Notes: generated by a model from the letters alone, not told the origin. DNA of 64,000 nt from Actinoalloteichus_B caeruleus (GCF_000718005.1 NZ_JODV01000012.1); one strand, 5' to 3'; counted from the stretch's first letter, positions 29,482-37,072 are shown. A program made the numbers and translations.

Positions 29482-31254
29482 TCAGCCTTCCAGGGCGGGA
29501 GCTCGCAGGGGCGGGCAGAGCGCCAGCAACTCGGCCGGGCTGTCGAGGGCCACGTCCGGGCGCGCGGCGAGCAGGGCCGCCGCCTCGCACTCACCCCACA
29601 GCGCGGCCACCGCGCGCACCCCGGCGCCCCGGGCGCTGGCGAGGTCGGTGACCGCGTCACCCACCATGACCGCCTCGTCGGGGCTGACCCCGAGCCGGTC
29701 CAGCGCGAGCTCGACGATGTCGGGAGCGGGCTTGGGGTTGGCCACCTCGTCGGACCCGATCACGTGGTCGAACAGCGGCAGCACTCCGAGCAGGTCGAGG
29801 AGCGAACGCGCGCGGGGTCCGCTCTTCCCGGTGGCCACCGCCAGCCGCAGGCCGCGGGCGCGCAGCTCGGCGAGCAGCTCGGGCACACCCTCGAACATCG
29901 GCACCTGGTGGGCCAGCCGGTAGCTCTCCCGGACGAAGGGCTCCTCCATCGCCAGCGGCAGCCCCATGATGCGCATGATGTCGGGGAAGTACCGGCCGAG
30001 GTGCTTGTTGTACTCGGCGAACGGGGCTTCCCCTTCGCCCACCGCCTCCGCGTAGGCGACGCGGAAGGCCTCCCGCATCACCTCGGTGCTGTCGACGAGC
30101 ACACCGTCGAGGTCGAACACCACGGCGCGGAGGGCACTGGCACGGGGATCGGGCGGGACGGGCCGTTCTGCCCGAGGGAGGGGACGCGCGGAGGCGTAGA
30201 GCCGTTCGATGGCGCCGATCGTCCGCCGCGCCTCCCCCACCGCCCGTCCCTGGGTCGTCGGGTCGCCCAGTTCGGCGGCGATCACGTCCAGCTGCGTCCC
30301 GTACTCCGCGCCGATCGCCTCCTCAGCCACCGCCACGGGGGTCGTCTCGCCGTCCCGGGTCACGGTGAGCACGGACCCGCCCGCGCGGTGGGGGCTGAAC
30401 CCGAAGGTGCATCGCAACGTGGCGGTGCCCCCGCTGCCCTCGACGGTCACGACGGTGGCGTCGAGCGGTTCGTGCGACCGCCACGCCGCCCGCAGGGACA
30501 CCGAGATGCCCTCGTCGGTGATCAGGAAACCGCGTGCGGTGTCCTCGACGTCGCTGGGTGGCGCCGAGCCGACCTCGTCGTCCTCGGCGCGCCACGCCGC
30601 CCTGGCCGTCCGGTCGTTGACGTGGTCCCCGGACACCGTGCCCACGACCTCCCGGAACCCGGCGGCACCGACCAACGGTGGTAGCAGGTCCAGGAGGTGC
30701 CAGCCGAGGTCGACCAGGGCGCCCCCACCGGACAGACCGCGCCGGGTGAACCAGCCGTCCCCGTCGGGAACACCGCGGGCGCGGACCCAGGCCAGGTCGA
30801 CGTGGCGGATCTGGCCGAGCGACGGGACCAGCGCGGCCAGGGCGCGGACGTCGGCACGGTGCCGGGCGGCGCTCCCCGCGAGCAGCAGCGCACCGCCGTC
30901 GCGTTCGGCCGCGGCGAGGCGGTCGGCCTCGCCGGTGTTCACGCAGACCGGCTTCTCGACGAACACCGAGATCCCCCTCTCCAGCAGGAGGGAGCCGACA
31001 GGGGCGTGCAGGTGGTTGGGCACGGCGACGATCGCGAGCTCCGCCACCTCCGGGCGGAGCTCGCCGGCATCCGCGTAGCGGATCACTCCGCCGTCGTCGG
31101 CTCCGGAGTGCGCCCGGGGGTCGGGGTCGACGACCGCGGTGACGACGAAGCCCGGGTGGGCCCGCAGCCTGGGCAGCCAGATCGACCGGGCGGCCCAGCC
31201 CAGGCCGACGACGGCGGTCCGGACCTGCCTGGTGGGGGCGCGTCCATCGCTCAT
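29482..31254 (-). CDS. Fused Gfo/Idh/MocA oxidoreductase and HAD phosphatase (RifL-RifM fusion)
   Basis: A single 590-residue protein joins two enzymes that are separate in the rifamycin AHBA pathway. Residues 1 to about 360 form a Gfo/Idh/MocA oxidoreductase: dinucleotide motif VVGLGWAARSIW near 15, EKPVCVN near 96, and GGGALVDLGWHLLDLL near 175. Residues about 372-585 form a HAD hydrolase: VFDLDGVLVDST (nucleophile Asp), VATGKS, NPKPAPD (Lys) and VGDAVTDLASA. In known pathways RifL oxidises UDP-glucose at C3 and RifM is the phosphatase step that yields kanosamine. The reading frame is continuous with no internal stop. ATG 31254 opens the gene, divergent from the RifJ-like gene. It likely acts with the AHBA synthase homologue in kanosamine formation. 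Confidence 0.92.
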   Translation of the reverse strand: MSDGRAPTRQVRTAVVGLGWAARSIWLPRLRAHPGFVVTAVVDPDPRAHSGADDGGVIRYADAGELRPEVAELAIVAVPNHLHAPVGSLLLERGISVFVEKPVCVNTGEADRLAAAERDGGALLLAGSAARHRADVRALAALVPSLGQIRHVDLAWVRARGVPDGDGWFTRRGLSGGGALVDLGWHLLDLLPPLVGAAGFREVVGTVSGDHVNDRTARAAWRAEDDEVGSAPPSDVEDTARGFLITDEGISVSLRAAWRSHEPLDATVVTVEGSGGTATLRCTFGFSPHRAGGSVLTVTRDGETTPVAVAEEAIGAEYGTQLDVIAAELGDPTTQGRAVGEARRTIGAIERLYASARPLPRAERPVPPDPRASALRAVVFDLDGVLVDSTEVMREAFRVAYAEAVGEGEAPFAEYNKHLGRYFPDIMRIMGLPLAMEEPFVRESYRLAHQVPMFEGVPELLAELRARGLRLAVATGKSGPRARSLLDLLGVLPLFDHVIGSDEVANPKPAPDIVELALDRLGVSPDEAVMVGDAVTDLASARGAGVRAVAALWGECEAAALLAARPDVALDSPAELLALCPPLRAPALEG

Positions 31255-31340
31255 GACCTACTCACACTCCACCTCAGACGGGGCACTCGACCGTGGACCG
31301 GATTTCGGGCGACGCTACCGGCGGGGCGCGGTTCCGATCT

Positions 31341-31357
31341 CCCCTAACGAACCCCTC
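31341..31357 (-). promoter_or_regulatory. CCCCTA-N5-CCCCTC motif in divergent promoter region
   Basis: CCCCTA (31341-31346) and CCCCTC (31352-31357) are 11 bases apart start to start, followed by AAC. It sits between the fused oxidoreductase-phosphatase (minus, start 31254) and the RifJ-like gene (plus, start 31448), 84-91 bases from each, so it could serve both. It is one of the three best copies. Confidence 0.55.
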
Positions 31358-31447
31358 AACACCCCCTGCGCCCAGGAGGAACGGCCCGGCACGGCCCGGC
31401 GCTGGTTAGCCTCGCGGCGGCAGCAGACCGAGCCTGTGAGGTGTCCC

Positions 31448-31885
31448 GTGTCCGAAGTCCTTCTGTTGCACGGCCCGAACCTGGGCATCCTGGGTCGACG
31501 GGAGCCGGAGATATACGGCACGGACACCCTGTCCGACATCGAGGACGCGGTGGCGGACGAGATCGCCGACCGCGGTTGGAAGGTCCGGGCCGTGCAGGAC
31601 GACTGCGAGGGCATGCTCGTGCGGGCTGTCCAGGACAGCTACGACACCCTCGGGGCCATCATCAACCCCGGTGCCCTGATGATGGCGGGCTGGAGCCTGC
31701 GGGACGCGCTCGCCTCCTACCCCAGCCCGTGGATCGAGGTCCACATCTCCAACGTCTGGGCGCGGGAGTCGTTCCGGCACAACTCCATCCTGGCGCCGAT
31801 CGCCGCCGGCGTGATCGCGGGGCTCGGCACGACCGGGTACCGGTTGGCCGCGCGGGCGCTGCTGGCGCGACACTCCGGGAGCTAG
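31448..31885 (+). CDS. rifJ: Aminodehydroquinate dehydratase, type II dehydroquinase fold (RifJ-like)
   Basis: Type II 3-dehydroquinate dehydratase homologue of 145 residues, a normal length. It removes water from 5-amino-5-deoxy-3-dehydroquinate to give aminodehydroshikimate, the substrate of AHBA synthase. Family motifs are HGPNLGILGRREPEIYG (about 9-25, with the catalytic Tyr), INPGAL (about 77), EVHISN (about 98, catalytic His) and ARESFRHNS (about 106). GTG 31448 is preferred because GTGAGG ends 6 bases upstream. Primary-metabolism AroQ proteins share this fold; the AHBA role is inferred from the adjoining kinase and fusion genes. The stop codon lies directly against the next gene. Confidence 0.93.
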   Translation: MSEVLLLHGPNLGILGRREPEIYGTDTLSDIEDAVADEIADRGWKVRAVQDDCEGMLVRAVQDSYDTLGAIINPGALMMAGWSLRDALASYPSPWIEVHISNVWARESFRHNSILAPIAAGVIAGLGTTGYRLAARALLARHSGS

Positions 31886-31887
31886 TC

Positions 31888-32772
31888 ATCAGCGTCATCG
31901 CGATCGACGTCGGCGGCACGAAGGTGGCGCTCCGCGCGGAGGCCGAACACGCCCCGGCCCGGCAGGCCTCGTTCCGCTGGGGGTCACCCGCGACGGTGGC
32001 CGAGGACCTCGCCCTGTTCGAGGAGCGGATCGCCGCGCTGATCGCGCGGTGGCCGCACCAGGTCCGAGCCGTGGGAGTGGCGATGCCGGCCACCCTGGAC
32101 GGCGAGGGACGAGTCGTGGTCTGGCCGAGCCGCCCGTCGTGGGCGGGACTGGACTTCGGGGCGTCGCTGGCACGACTGTTCCCGGGGATCCCGGTGCGCT
32201 GGGCCGACGACGGTGATCTCGCGGCGCTCGCGGAGGCGGACGCGGCGGACGTCCAGGACCTGCTCTACCTCGGTGTCGGCACCGGGGTGGGCGGCGGGCT
32301 GGTGGTGGGCGGCCGTCCAGTGCCCGATCCGGCGAATGGTTCGTGCGAGCTGGGCCACCTGGTGGTGGACCGCGCGGGGCCGACGTGCGTGTGCGGCCGC
32401 GCCGGGTGCCTCCAGGCCATCGCCTCCGGTCCGGCGACGCTGCGGCGCGCGGCGGCATCGCGCGGGCAGGACGTCTCCTTCCCCGAGCTCCGGGCCGCGT
32501 GGGACGACGGGGTGGCGTGGGCGGTGGCGGCGGTGGACGAGACGTGCGCGGCGCTGGCGGTCGCCGCCGCAGGTATCAGCGAGCTGGTGCGGCCCGCGTG
32601 TGTCGTGCTCGGGGGTGGATTCGCGGCGGGACTTCCGGGGTTCGCCGACGCGGTGGCGCGGCACCTGCGGGCGCTCGCCCGCGAGGGTCACCCAACGCCA
32701 CCGCTGCGGCTGTCCACGCTCGGCGGGCTCTCGTCGTTGCGGGGTGCCGCCTTGCTCGCGCGCCGTCAGTAG
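31888..32772 (+). CDS. rifN: ROK-family kanosamine kinase (RifN-like), no standard start codon
   Basis: ROK-family sugar kinase of about 294 residues that in known AHBA pathways phosphorylates kanosamine at O6. The phosphate-binding motif IAIDVGGTK sits at about 4-12. The ELGHLV segment precedes the zinc motif CVCGRAGC, but the Glu of the family pattern GCxE is Gln here. The frame holds no ATG, GTG or TTG between the previous gene's stop and the DVGGTK motif; the nearest upstream in-frame candidate is CTG 31756, deep inside rifJ. I place the start at ATC 31888 because GGGAG (31877-31881) sits 6 bases upstream; GTC 31885 is another option. The 3' end overlaps the convergent reductase gene by 7 bases. 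Confidence 0.87.
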   Translation: MSVIAIDVGGTKVALRAEAEHAPARQASFRWGSPATVAEDLALFEERIAALIARWPHQVRAVGVAMPATLDGEGRVVVWPSRPSWAGLDFGASLARLFPGIPVRWADDGDLAALAEADAADVQDLLYLGVGTGVGGGLVVGGRPVPDPANGSCELGHLVVDRAGPTCVCGRAGCLQAIASGPATLRRAAASRGQDVSFPELRAAWDDGVAWAVAAVDETCAALAVAAAGISELVRPACVVLGGGFAAGLPGFADAVARHLRALAREGHPTPPLRLSTLGGLSSLRGAALLARRQ

Positions 32773-33419
32773 GCGACCGTGAAACGGCGGCCGACGTGCC
32801 GAGGGCGCTCGATCTCGTCGACGAGGGCGAGGGCGTAGTCCTCGGCGCTGATGTGGCTCCTGCCCGCCGAGTCCATGAGCACGTCGTCAGCGCCGGTGCG
32901 GTATCGGCCGGTCCTCGTGCCCGGGGCGATGATGATGGCGGGGCTGAGGCTCGTCCACCGCACGTCGGTGACCGAACGGAGGAACCGGAGCCCCTCACCG
33001 TGCGCGCGCATGGTCCGCAAGGCGTCATCCGGCAGGCCGGGGAAGTCCCAGACCTTCTTGCCCGGCGTCGTGGTGAGGCTGCCCGCTCCACCCACGGCGA
33101 TCAACCGGGCCGCACCCGGACCTGCGGCGCGCAGGGAGTCGACGAGCACACGCAGCGAGGGCTCGATGAGCCGTTCATGGCCCGCTCCGTCGCCGCCACC
33201 GACCGCGCTCACCACGACATCCTGTCCCGCGACGAGGCTGGCGACCCCCTCCGGGTCCAGGACGTCACCGGTGGTCACGGTCAGCTTCCCGGCGGGCTCC
33301 CGCTCCAGGGTGGACGGGCGCCGCACCACCGCGGTGACCTCGTGACCGCGGGCCAGGGCCTCGTCGAGGACGCGCCTTCCGATCGTCCCGTTCGCCCCGA
33401 TGACACTGATCTTCGCCAT
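32766..33419 (-). CDS. NAD(P)-binding NmrA/YwnB-like reductase
   Basis: Rossmann-fold protein of 217 residues in the atypical SDR (NAD(P)H-binding, NmrA-like) group. The dinucleotide motif ISVIGANGTIGRRVL lies at 4-18, RRPS at about 33 suggests NADP preference, and SAVGGGDG at about 70 and LRFLRSVTDVRWTSLSPA at about 148 fit the fold. It lacks a clear YxxxK active site, so a redox role is unproved. It lies downstream of the YceI gene on the same strand, 104 bases apart, and converges with the kinase gene. No counterpart is part of the classical AHBA pathway. It may be a cluster-specific tailoring or stress protein, or a passenger. Confidence 0.85.
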   Translation of the reverse strand: MAKISVIGANGTIGRRVLDEALARGHEVTAVVRRPSTLEREPAGKLTVTTGDVLDPEGVASLVAGQDVVVSAVGGGDGAGHERLIEPSLRVLVDSLRAAGPGAARLIAVGGAGSLTTTPGKKVWDFPGLPDDALRTMRAHGEGLRFLRSVTDVRWTSLSPAIIIAPGTRTGRYRTGADDVLMDSAGRSHISAEDYALALVDEIERPRHVGRRFTVAY

Positions 33420-33523
33420 GTTCCACTCCTGACGGGCCGGTTCGCGGGGGCAACGTATCGCCCCGACACCGCACCCGCCAGGTCCCTGGACGAGGACAGG
33501 GGTACCGGGATGGACGACCGGGG

Positions 33524-34057
33524 TCAGCGGGTGGCGACGACGTCCAGGGTGAGCTGGAGCTTGCGCCCGGTCATCCCGCGCGCCGTGGTCACCTCGAAGT
33601 CGAACCGGTCGATCGTCGTCGTGGCCCGGGCGGTGAGTTCACGCTCCCCGCCGGTCACGCTGGTGACGTCGAGCTTGACCGGACGCGTGACATCGCGGAC
33701 CGTCAACCGCCCCTGGAGGGTCCCCCGGGTACCCGTCCACTCGAACCGATCGCTCACGAACACGATCCTCGGGTGGTTCGCGACGTCGAGGTAGTCGGAC
33801 GAGCGGACGTGCTCGTCCCGCTGGGGGATGCCGCTGGCGAAGCTGGCCGCCGAGACGACCGCCTCCACCGTGGACGTGGTGGCCGGCTCCCCGACTTCGA
33901 CCTTGCCGCTCTCGACGGAGAACGTGCCCCGAACACCGAGCAGTCCCCACATCGCTCGCGTGCGGAACGAGATCCCCGACCTCGCGGGATCGATCGTGAA
34001 GACACCGGCAGCGATTCCCTGCCCGTCGTCAACGTCGCTGTCGCCGGCAGCGCTCAT
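33524..34057 (-). CDS. YceI-family lipid-binding protein
   Basis: YceI domain protein of 177 residues. Family features are the opening GVFTIDPARSGISFRTRAMWG with GTFSVESGKVEVGE, the ANHPRIVFVSDRF segment and VRDVTRPVKLDVT. YceI proteins form a lipocalin-like barrel that binds long polyisoprenoid or other amphipathic molecules. No signal peptide is visible, so it is probably cytoplasmic. ATG 34057 is preferred over GTG 34066 because GGGGG lies 9 bases upstream. It sits in the AHBA subcluster with the best-type CCCCTA motif 53 bases upstream, which suggests control with the pathway. Binding of a hydrophobic intermediate or a protective role is inference. Confidence 0.9.
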   Translation of the reverse strand: MSAAGDSDVDDGQGIAAGVFTIDPARSGISFRTRAMWGLLGVRGTFSVESGKVEVGEPATTSTVEAVVSAASFASGIPQRDEHVRSSDYLDVANHPRIVFVSDRFEWTGTRGTLQGRLTVRDVTRPVKLDVTSVTGGERELTARATTTIDRFDFEVTTARGMTGRKLQLTLDVVATR

Positions 34058-34109
34058 CGCTGTCACCCCCGAATCACCGTGGAAGCACGAAGCCTAGCAA
34101 TCGGGGAAA

Positions 34110-34130
34110 CCCCTACGAGCCCCCTGAACC
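34110..34130 (-). promoter_or_regulatory. CCCCTA-N5-CCCCTGAAC motif upstream of YceI gene
   Basis: CCCCTA (34110-34115) and CCCCTG (34121-34126) followed by AACC are 11 bases apart start to start. This copy is nearly identical to the one upstream of AHBA synthase. It lies 53 bases upstream of the minus-strand YceI gene and 90 bases upstream of the plus-strand unknown gene at 34220. Confidence 0.6.
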
Positions 34131-34219
34131 AACCCAGAATTCCCGTCGTCGCGCGGAAGTCCACCGTCGAGGTTCGAGGATGGACCACGACGTGACACGG
34201 GACGCGGAACGGGGACGAG

Positions 34220-34798
34220 ATGGCGGAACTCGACGGGCTGGCCCTCGTCTCCCCGGCTGACGCACCGCCACCGGAGCTGACCGGTGCCGTCCGCGAGCTC
34301 GCCGCCGACCTGCTGACCGGGGAGTGGCCTGATGTGCCCGTCACTCACCTGTGGTGCCTCGTGCGCCACGTTCCCCGGGGGGACCGGCGTGGGTTCCTCT
34401 TCCAGTGCTGGCAGGACTGGACAGCCAGGTTGAGCCCGCTGGAGCGGCTCGGCGTGGCGGCGGAGGCGGTGGCGGCGACCGGCGAGGCGTCCCGCGTCGC
34501 CCGCGACGTCGACCGGTACGCCCGACCCGCCGCGTCCTGGCGGCGATACCGGGAGGCGGTCGCCTCCTACGCGCGGGCCGCGACCGAGGCGGGCACCGCT
34601 CCGCTCGGGTACCTGCTGTACGTCCACGCCTGCCGCAGCCACGACGTCCTCGGCATCCCACCCGGGGCGGCGGCGGGCGCCGCCGGTGCGCTGCGCGCCG
34701 TGCTCACCGAAGCGGGCAACCCCGTACCCCCGATCAGGAGAGGACACCCCCATGGCCCAGCTGACCGCGAACGACCGCATCGAGGTCGACCTCGGTGA
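34220..34798 (+). CDS. Protein of unknown function, overlaps aminoDHQ synthase gene
   Basis: I do not recognise this 192-residue protein. It is rich in Ala, Arg and Leu and probably helical, with no signal peptide or membrane segment. Possible landmarks are THLWCLVRHVPRGD (about 45), FLFQCWQDW (about 62) and LGYLLYVHACRSHDVLGIPP (about 133). ATG 34220 follows GGGGA by 5 bases. The frame runs 47 bases into the aminoDHQ synthase gene, and its Arg/His/Pro-rich last 17 or so residues are the overlapped part. Tight overlap suggests translational coupling and a role linked to AHBA formation. It could be a small enzyme subunit or a cluster-specific accessory protein; no function is claimed. Confidence 0.7.
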   Translation: MAELDGLALVSPADAPPPELTGAVRELAADLLTGEWPDVPVTHLWCLVRHVPRGDRRGFLFQCWQDWTARLSPLERLGVAAEAVAATGEASRVARDVDRYARPAASWRRYREAVASYARAATEAGTAPLGYLLYVHACRSHDVLGIPPGAAAGAAGALRAVLTEAGNPVPPIRRGHPHGPADRERPHRGRPR

Positions 34799-35777
34799 CC
34801 GCTCCTACCTCGTCCACATCGGTCCCGGCGTGCGGAACCGGCTCATGGCCGAGATCAGCCGCATCGGCGCGCGCCGGGCGGTGGTGGTCACGGCACGTCC
34901 CCGGGACTGGCTGCCCGACACCGGGGTACCGACACTGATCGTGGACATCGAGGACGGTGAGGCTGGCAAGACGCTCGCCGCGGTCGCGGAGCTGTGCCAG
35001 CGGTTCAGCGAGTTCGGCCTGACCCGCCAGGACGTCGTGGTCTCCTGCGGCGGTGGGACGACCACGGACCTCGTCGGCCTCGCCGCCGCGCTGTACCACC
35101 GCGGGGTGCCGGTCATCCACCTACCGACCTCACTGCTGGCGCAGGTCGACGCGAGCGTCGGCGGGAAGACCGCCGTGAACCTACCCGCGGGCAAGAACCT
35201 CGCGGGAGCCTACTGGCAGCCGAGGGCGGTGCTGTGCGACACCCAGTACCTGACCACGCTGCCCAGGAGGGAGTGGACGAACGGGTACGGCGAGATCGCC
35301 CGCTGCCACTTCATCGGCGCCGGCGATCTGCGGGGGCTCCCCGTCCACCGCCAGATCGCCGCCAGCGTCGCCCTCAAGGCCGCGGTCGTCGGGCAGGACG
35401 AGCGGGACACCGGCCGGCGACACCTGCTCAACTACGGGCACACCCTCGGTCACGCCGTCGAACGCGCCACCGGCTACGCGTGGCGGCACGGTGAGTGCGT
35501 CGCGGTCGGGACGGTGTTCGCCGGGGAACTCGCGCACGTCCTCGGCCGCATCGACCGGACCGCGCTCGAGGAGCACCACGCGGTGGTGCGGGACTACGGG
35601 CTGCCCGCCAGCCTCCCGCCGGGGCTGGACCACGACGTGCTGATCTCGTTGATGCGTGCCGACAAGAAGGTGACGACGGGGCTGACCTTCGTGCTCGGGG
35701 GAGCCCTCGGGCCCGAGCTGGTGCGGGACGTACCGGAGGCGGCCGTCGCCACCGCGCTGCGCCTCGTCGAGGGGTGA
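34752..35777 (+). CDS. rifG: 3-amino-dehydroquinate synthase (RifG-like, DHQ synthase family)
   Basis: AroB-family enzyme of 341 residues. In AHBA pathways it cyclises aminoDAHP to 5-amino-5-deoxy-3-dehydroquinate using NAD and a metal. The NAD region reads SCGGGTTTDLVGL (about 99), followed by LPTSLLAQVDASVGGKTAVN (about 125) and GKNLAGAYWQP. Metal ligands fit the Glu of GYGEIA, the His of NYGHTLGHA and the His of WRHGECVAVG. ATG 34752 follows AGGAG by 9 bases. It overlaps the unknown upstream gene and converges on the AHBA synthase gene across a hairpin terminator. A primary-metabolism AroB is the alternative, but the neighbours favour AHBA. Confidence 0.94.
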   Translation: MAQLTANDRIEVDLGDRSYLVHIGPGVRNRLMAEISRIGARRAVVVTARPRDWLPDTGVPTLIVDIEDGEAGKTLAAVAELCQRFSEFGLTRQDVVVSCGGGTTTDLVGLAAALYHRGVPVIHLPTSLLAQVDASVGGKTAVNLPAGKNLAGAYWQPRAVLCDTQYLTTLPRREWTNGYGEIARCHFIGAGDLRGLPVHRQIAASVALKAAVVGQDERDTGRRHLLNYGHTLGHAVERATGYAWRHGECVAVGTVFAGELAHVLGRIDRTALEEHHAVVRDYGLPASLPPGLDHDVLISLMRADKKVTTGLTFVLGGALGPELVRDVPEAAVATALRLVEG

Positions 35778-35779
35778 CA

Positions 35780-35815
35780 TGGTGGGCGGGCCGGAGGACC
35801 CGGTTCCGCCCACCA
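35780..35815. terminator. Bidirectional hairpin terminator between rifG-like and AHBA synthase genes
   Basis: TGGTGGGCGG (35780-35789) pairs perfectly with CCGCCCACCA (35806-35815), giving a 10-pair stem. An inner CCGG/CCGG (35791-35794 with 35800-35803) can stack inside it. It fills the 45-base gap between two converging genes, where a shared terminator is expected. Confidence 0.75.
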
Positions 35816-35822
35816 CCCCGCG

Positions 35823-36989
35823 TCACACCCGCCCGACGACCTCGGCGACGATCCCCGCGACCGCGTGCATCTGCTCCTCGGTCCCGAGCAGCGTGCGGTG
35901 GTGCAACCAGACGCAGTCGGCGTTGAGCTTCTCGGTGTTGGGGCAACGCTCCGCGATCGCCTCGACGGACTCCTCGGGAGCGGCGGTCTCCCAGAACGCG
36001 TCACACCGGTAGATGGCGCGGAACCCGGCGAAGGCCGGCACCCCACGCGCGACCAGCTCGTCCACGACGGCGTTGCGGCGTTCCTCGGTGACCCCCGGCA
36101 GCCGGAACATCGCCATGTAGTGCGGCTTGCGGTCACAGCGCTCGTCTCGGCCCTGCGGCACCACCCCGGGGATCCGCGCCAACTGGCCGGCGAGAACGGG
36201 CCAACGCTCCTCACGCGTGTCGATCTGCCCGTCCAGCCGGGACAACTGCGCACGCAGCACGCTCGCCGTGAACTCGTTGATCCGGAAGTTGGAGCCGGCG
36301 ACCTCGTGCCGGTAGTGCCGGTCCGTACGCGGACGACCACAACTGTGCCGGAGGAACGCCGCCTCGTACAGCTCGGTGTCGGAGAACAGCACCGCGCCGC
36401 CCTCACCCGCCGTCATCAGCTTCCCGTTCTGGAAGCTGAACGCGGAGACCGATCCCAGCTCGCCGACCTTCTTCCCCCGCCACCGCGCGCCGTGGGCGTG
36501 CGCCGCGTCCTGGAGCAGCGGCACCCCGGCGTCGGCGGCCAACTTGGCCAGGGCGTCCATGTCCGACATCTGGCCTGCCATGTGCACCGGCATGATGGCG
36601 GCCGTCCGCGAGGTGACCGCGGCCGAGGCGGCGGCCACGTCGACGCAGTAGGTGTCCAGATCGACATCCACCGGAACGGCGACGGCACCGAGCCGCTGCA
36701 CCGCCTGTGAGGAGGAGATGAAGGTGAAGGCGGGGACGATGACCTCCGCTCCGGGGCCGACACCCATCACCTGGAGCGCCAGTTCGAGGGCGTGCGTCCC
36801 GTTGGTGACCGCGAGCGCGTGCGGTGCGCCGTGGTACTCGGCGAACTCGCGTTCGAAGGAGTCGACCTCACTGCCGCCCATCCGCCACCACTGGCCCTGT
36901 TCGAGCGCGCGGAGCAGGTTGGCCCGCTCGGTGTCGTCGAACTGCGGCCACACCGGCAGGTCCAGCGGCCGCGGCGAAGAATCACTCAT
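35823..36989 (-). CDS. rifK: 3-amino-5-hydroxybenzoic acid (AHBA) synthase
   Basis: PLP enzyme of 388 residues, the same length as RifK. It aromatises aminodehydroshikimate to AHBA; in rifamycin producers the same protein also transaminates the 3-keto sugar on the way to kanosamine. The DegT/DnrJ/EryC1 fold is evident from VTNGTHALELAL (about 61), PAFTFISSSQAV (about 84), LLQDAAHAHGA (about 155, with the cofactor-binding Asp) and the Schiff-base Lys in SFQNGKLMTAGEGG (Lys near 188). The QNGKLMTAGEGG pattern and GSNFRINEFTASVL are typical of AHBA synthases, which is the main reason for calling this an ansamycin cluster. ATG 36989 has an AAGG ribosome site and the best CCCCTA motif 60-80 bases upstream. 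Confidence 0.97.
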   Translation of the reverse strand: MSDSSPRPLDLPVWPQFDDTERANLLRALEQGQWWRMGGSEVDSFEREFAEYHGAPHALAVTNGTHALELALQVMGVGPGAEVIVPAFTFISSSQAVQRLGAVAVPVDVDLDTYCVDVAAASAAVTSRTAAIMPVHMAGQMSDMDALAKLAADAGVPLLQDAAHAHGARWRGKKVGELGSVSAFSFQNGKLMTAGEGGAVLFSDTELYEAAFLRHSCGRPRTDRHYRHEVAGSNFRINEFTASVLRAQLSRLDGQIDTREERWPVLAGQLARIPGVVPQGRDERCDRKPHYMAMFRLPGVTEERRNAVVDELVARGVPAFAGFRAIYRCDAFWETAAPEESVEAIAERCPNTEKLNADCVWLHHRTLLGTEEQMHAVAGIVAEVVGRV

Positions 36990-37051
36990 GATCGGTAGCC
37001 TTTCCCGGTACGAGGTGATCCGAAGCTAACAGCACGCGGGTGGCGCCCCGC

Positions 37052-37072
37052 CCCCTACGAAACCCCTGAACC
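37052..37072 (-). promoter_or_regulatory. CCCCTA-N5-CCCCTGAAC motif upstream of AHBA synthase
   Basis: CCCCTA (37052-37057) and CCCCTG (37063-37068) followed by AACC are 11 bases apart start to start, about 63-83 bases upstream of the AHBA synthase start. It differs from the copy at 34110 at only a couple of positions. On the coding strand it reads GTTCAGGGG-N5-TAGGGG. This is my reference copy of the motif. Confidence 0.6.
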
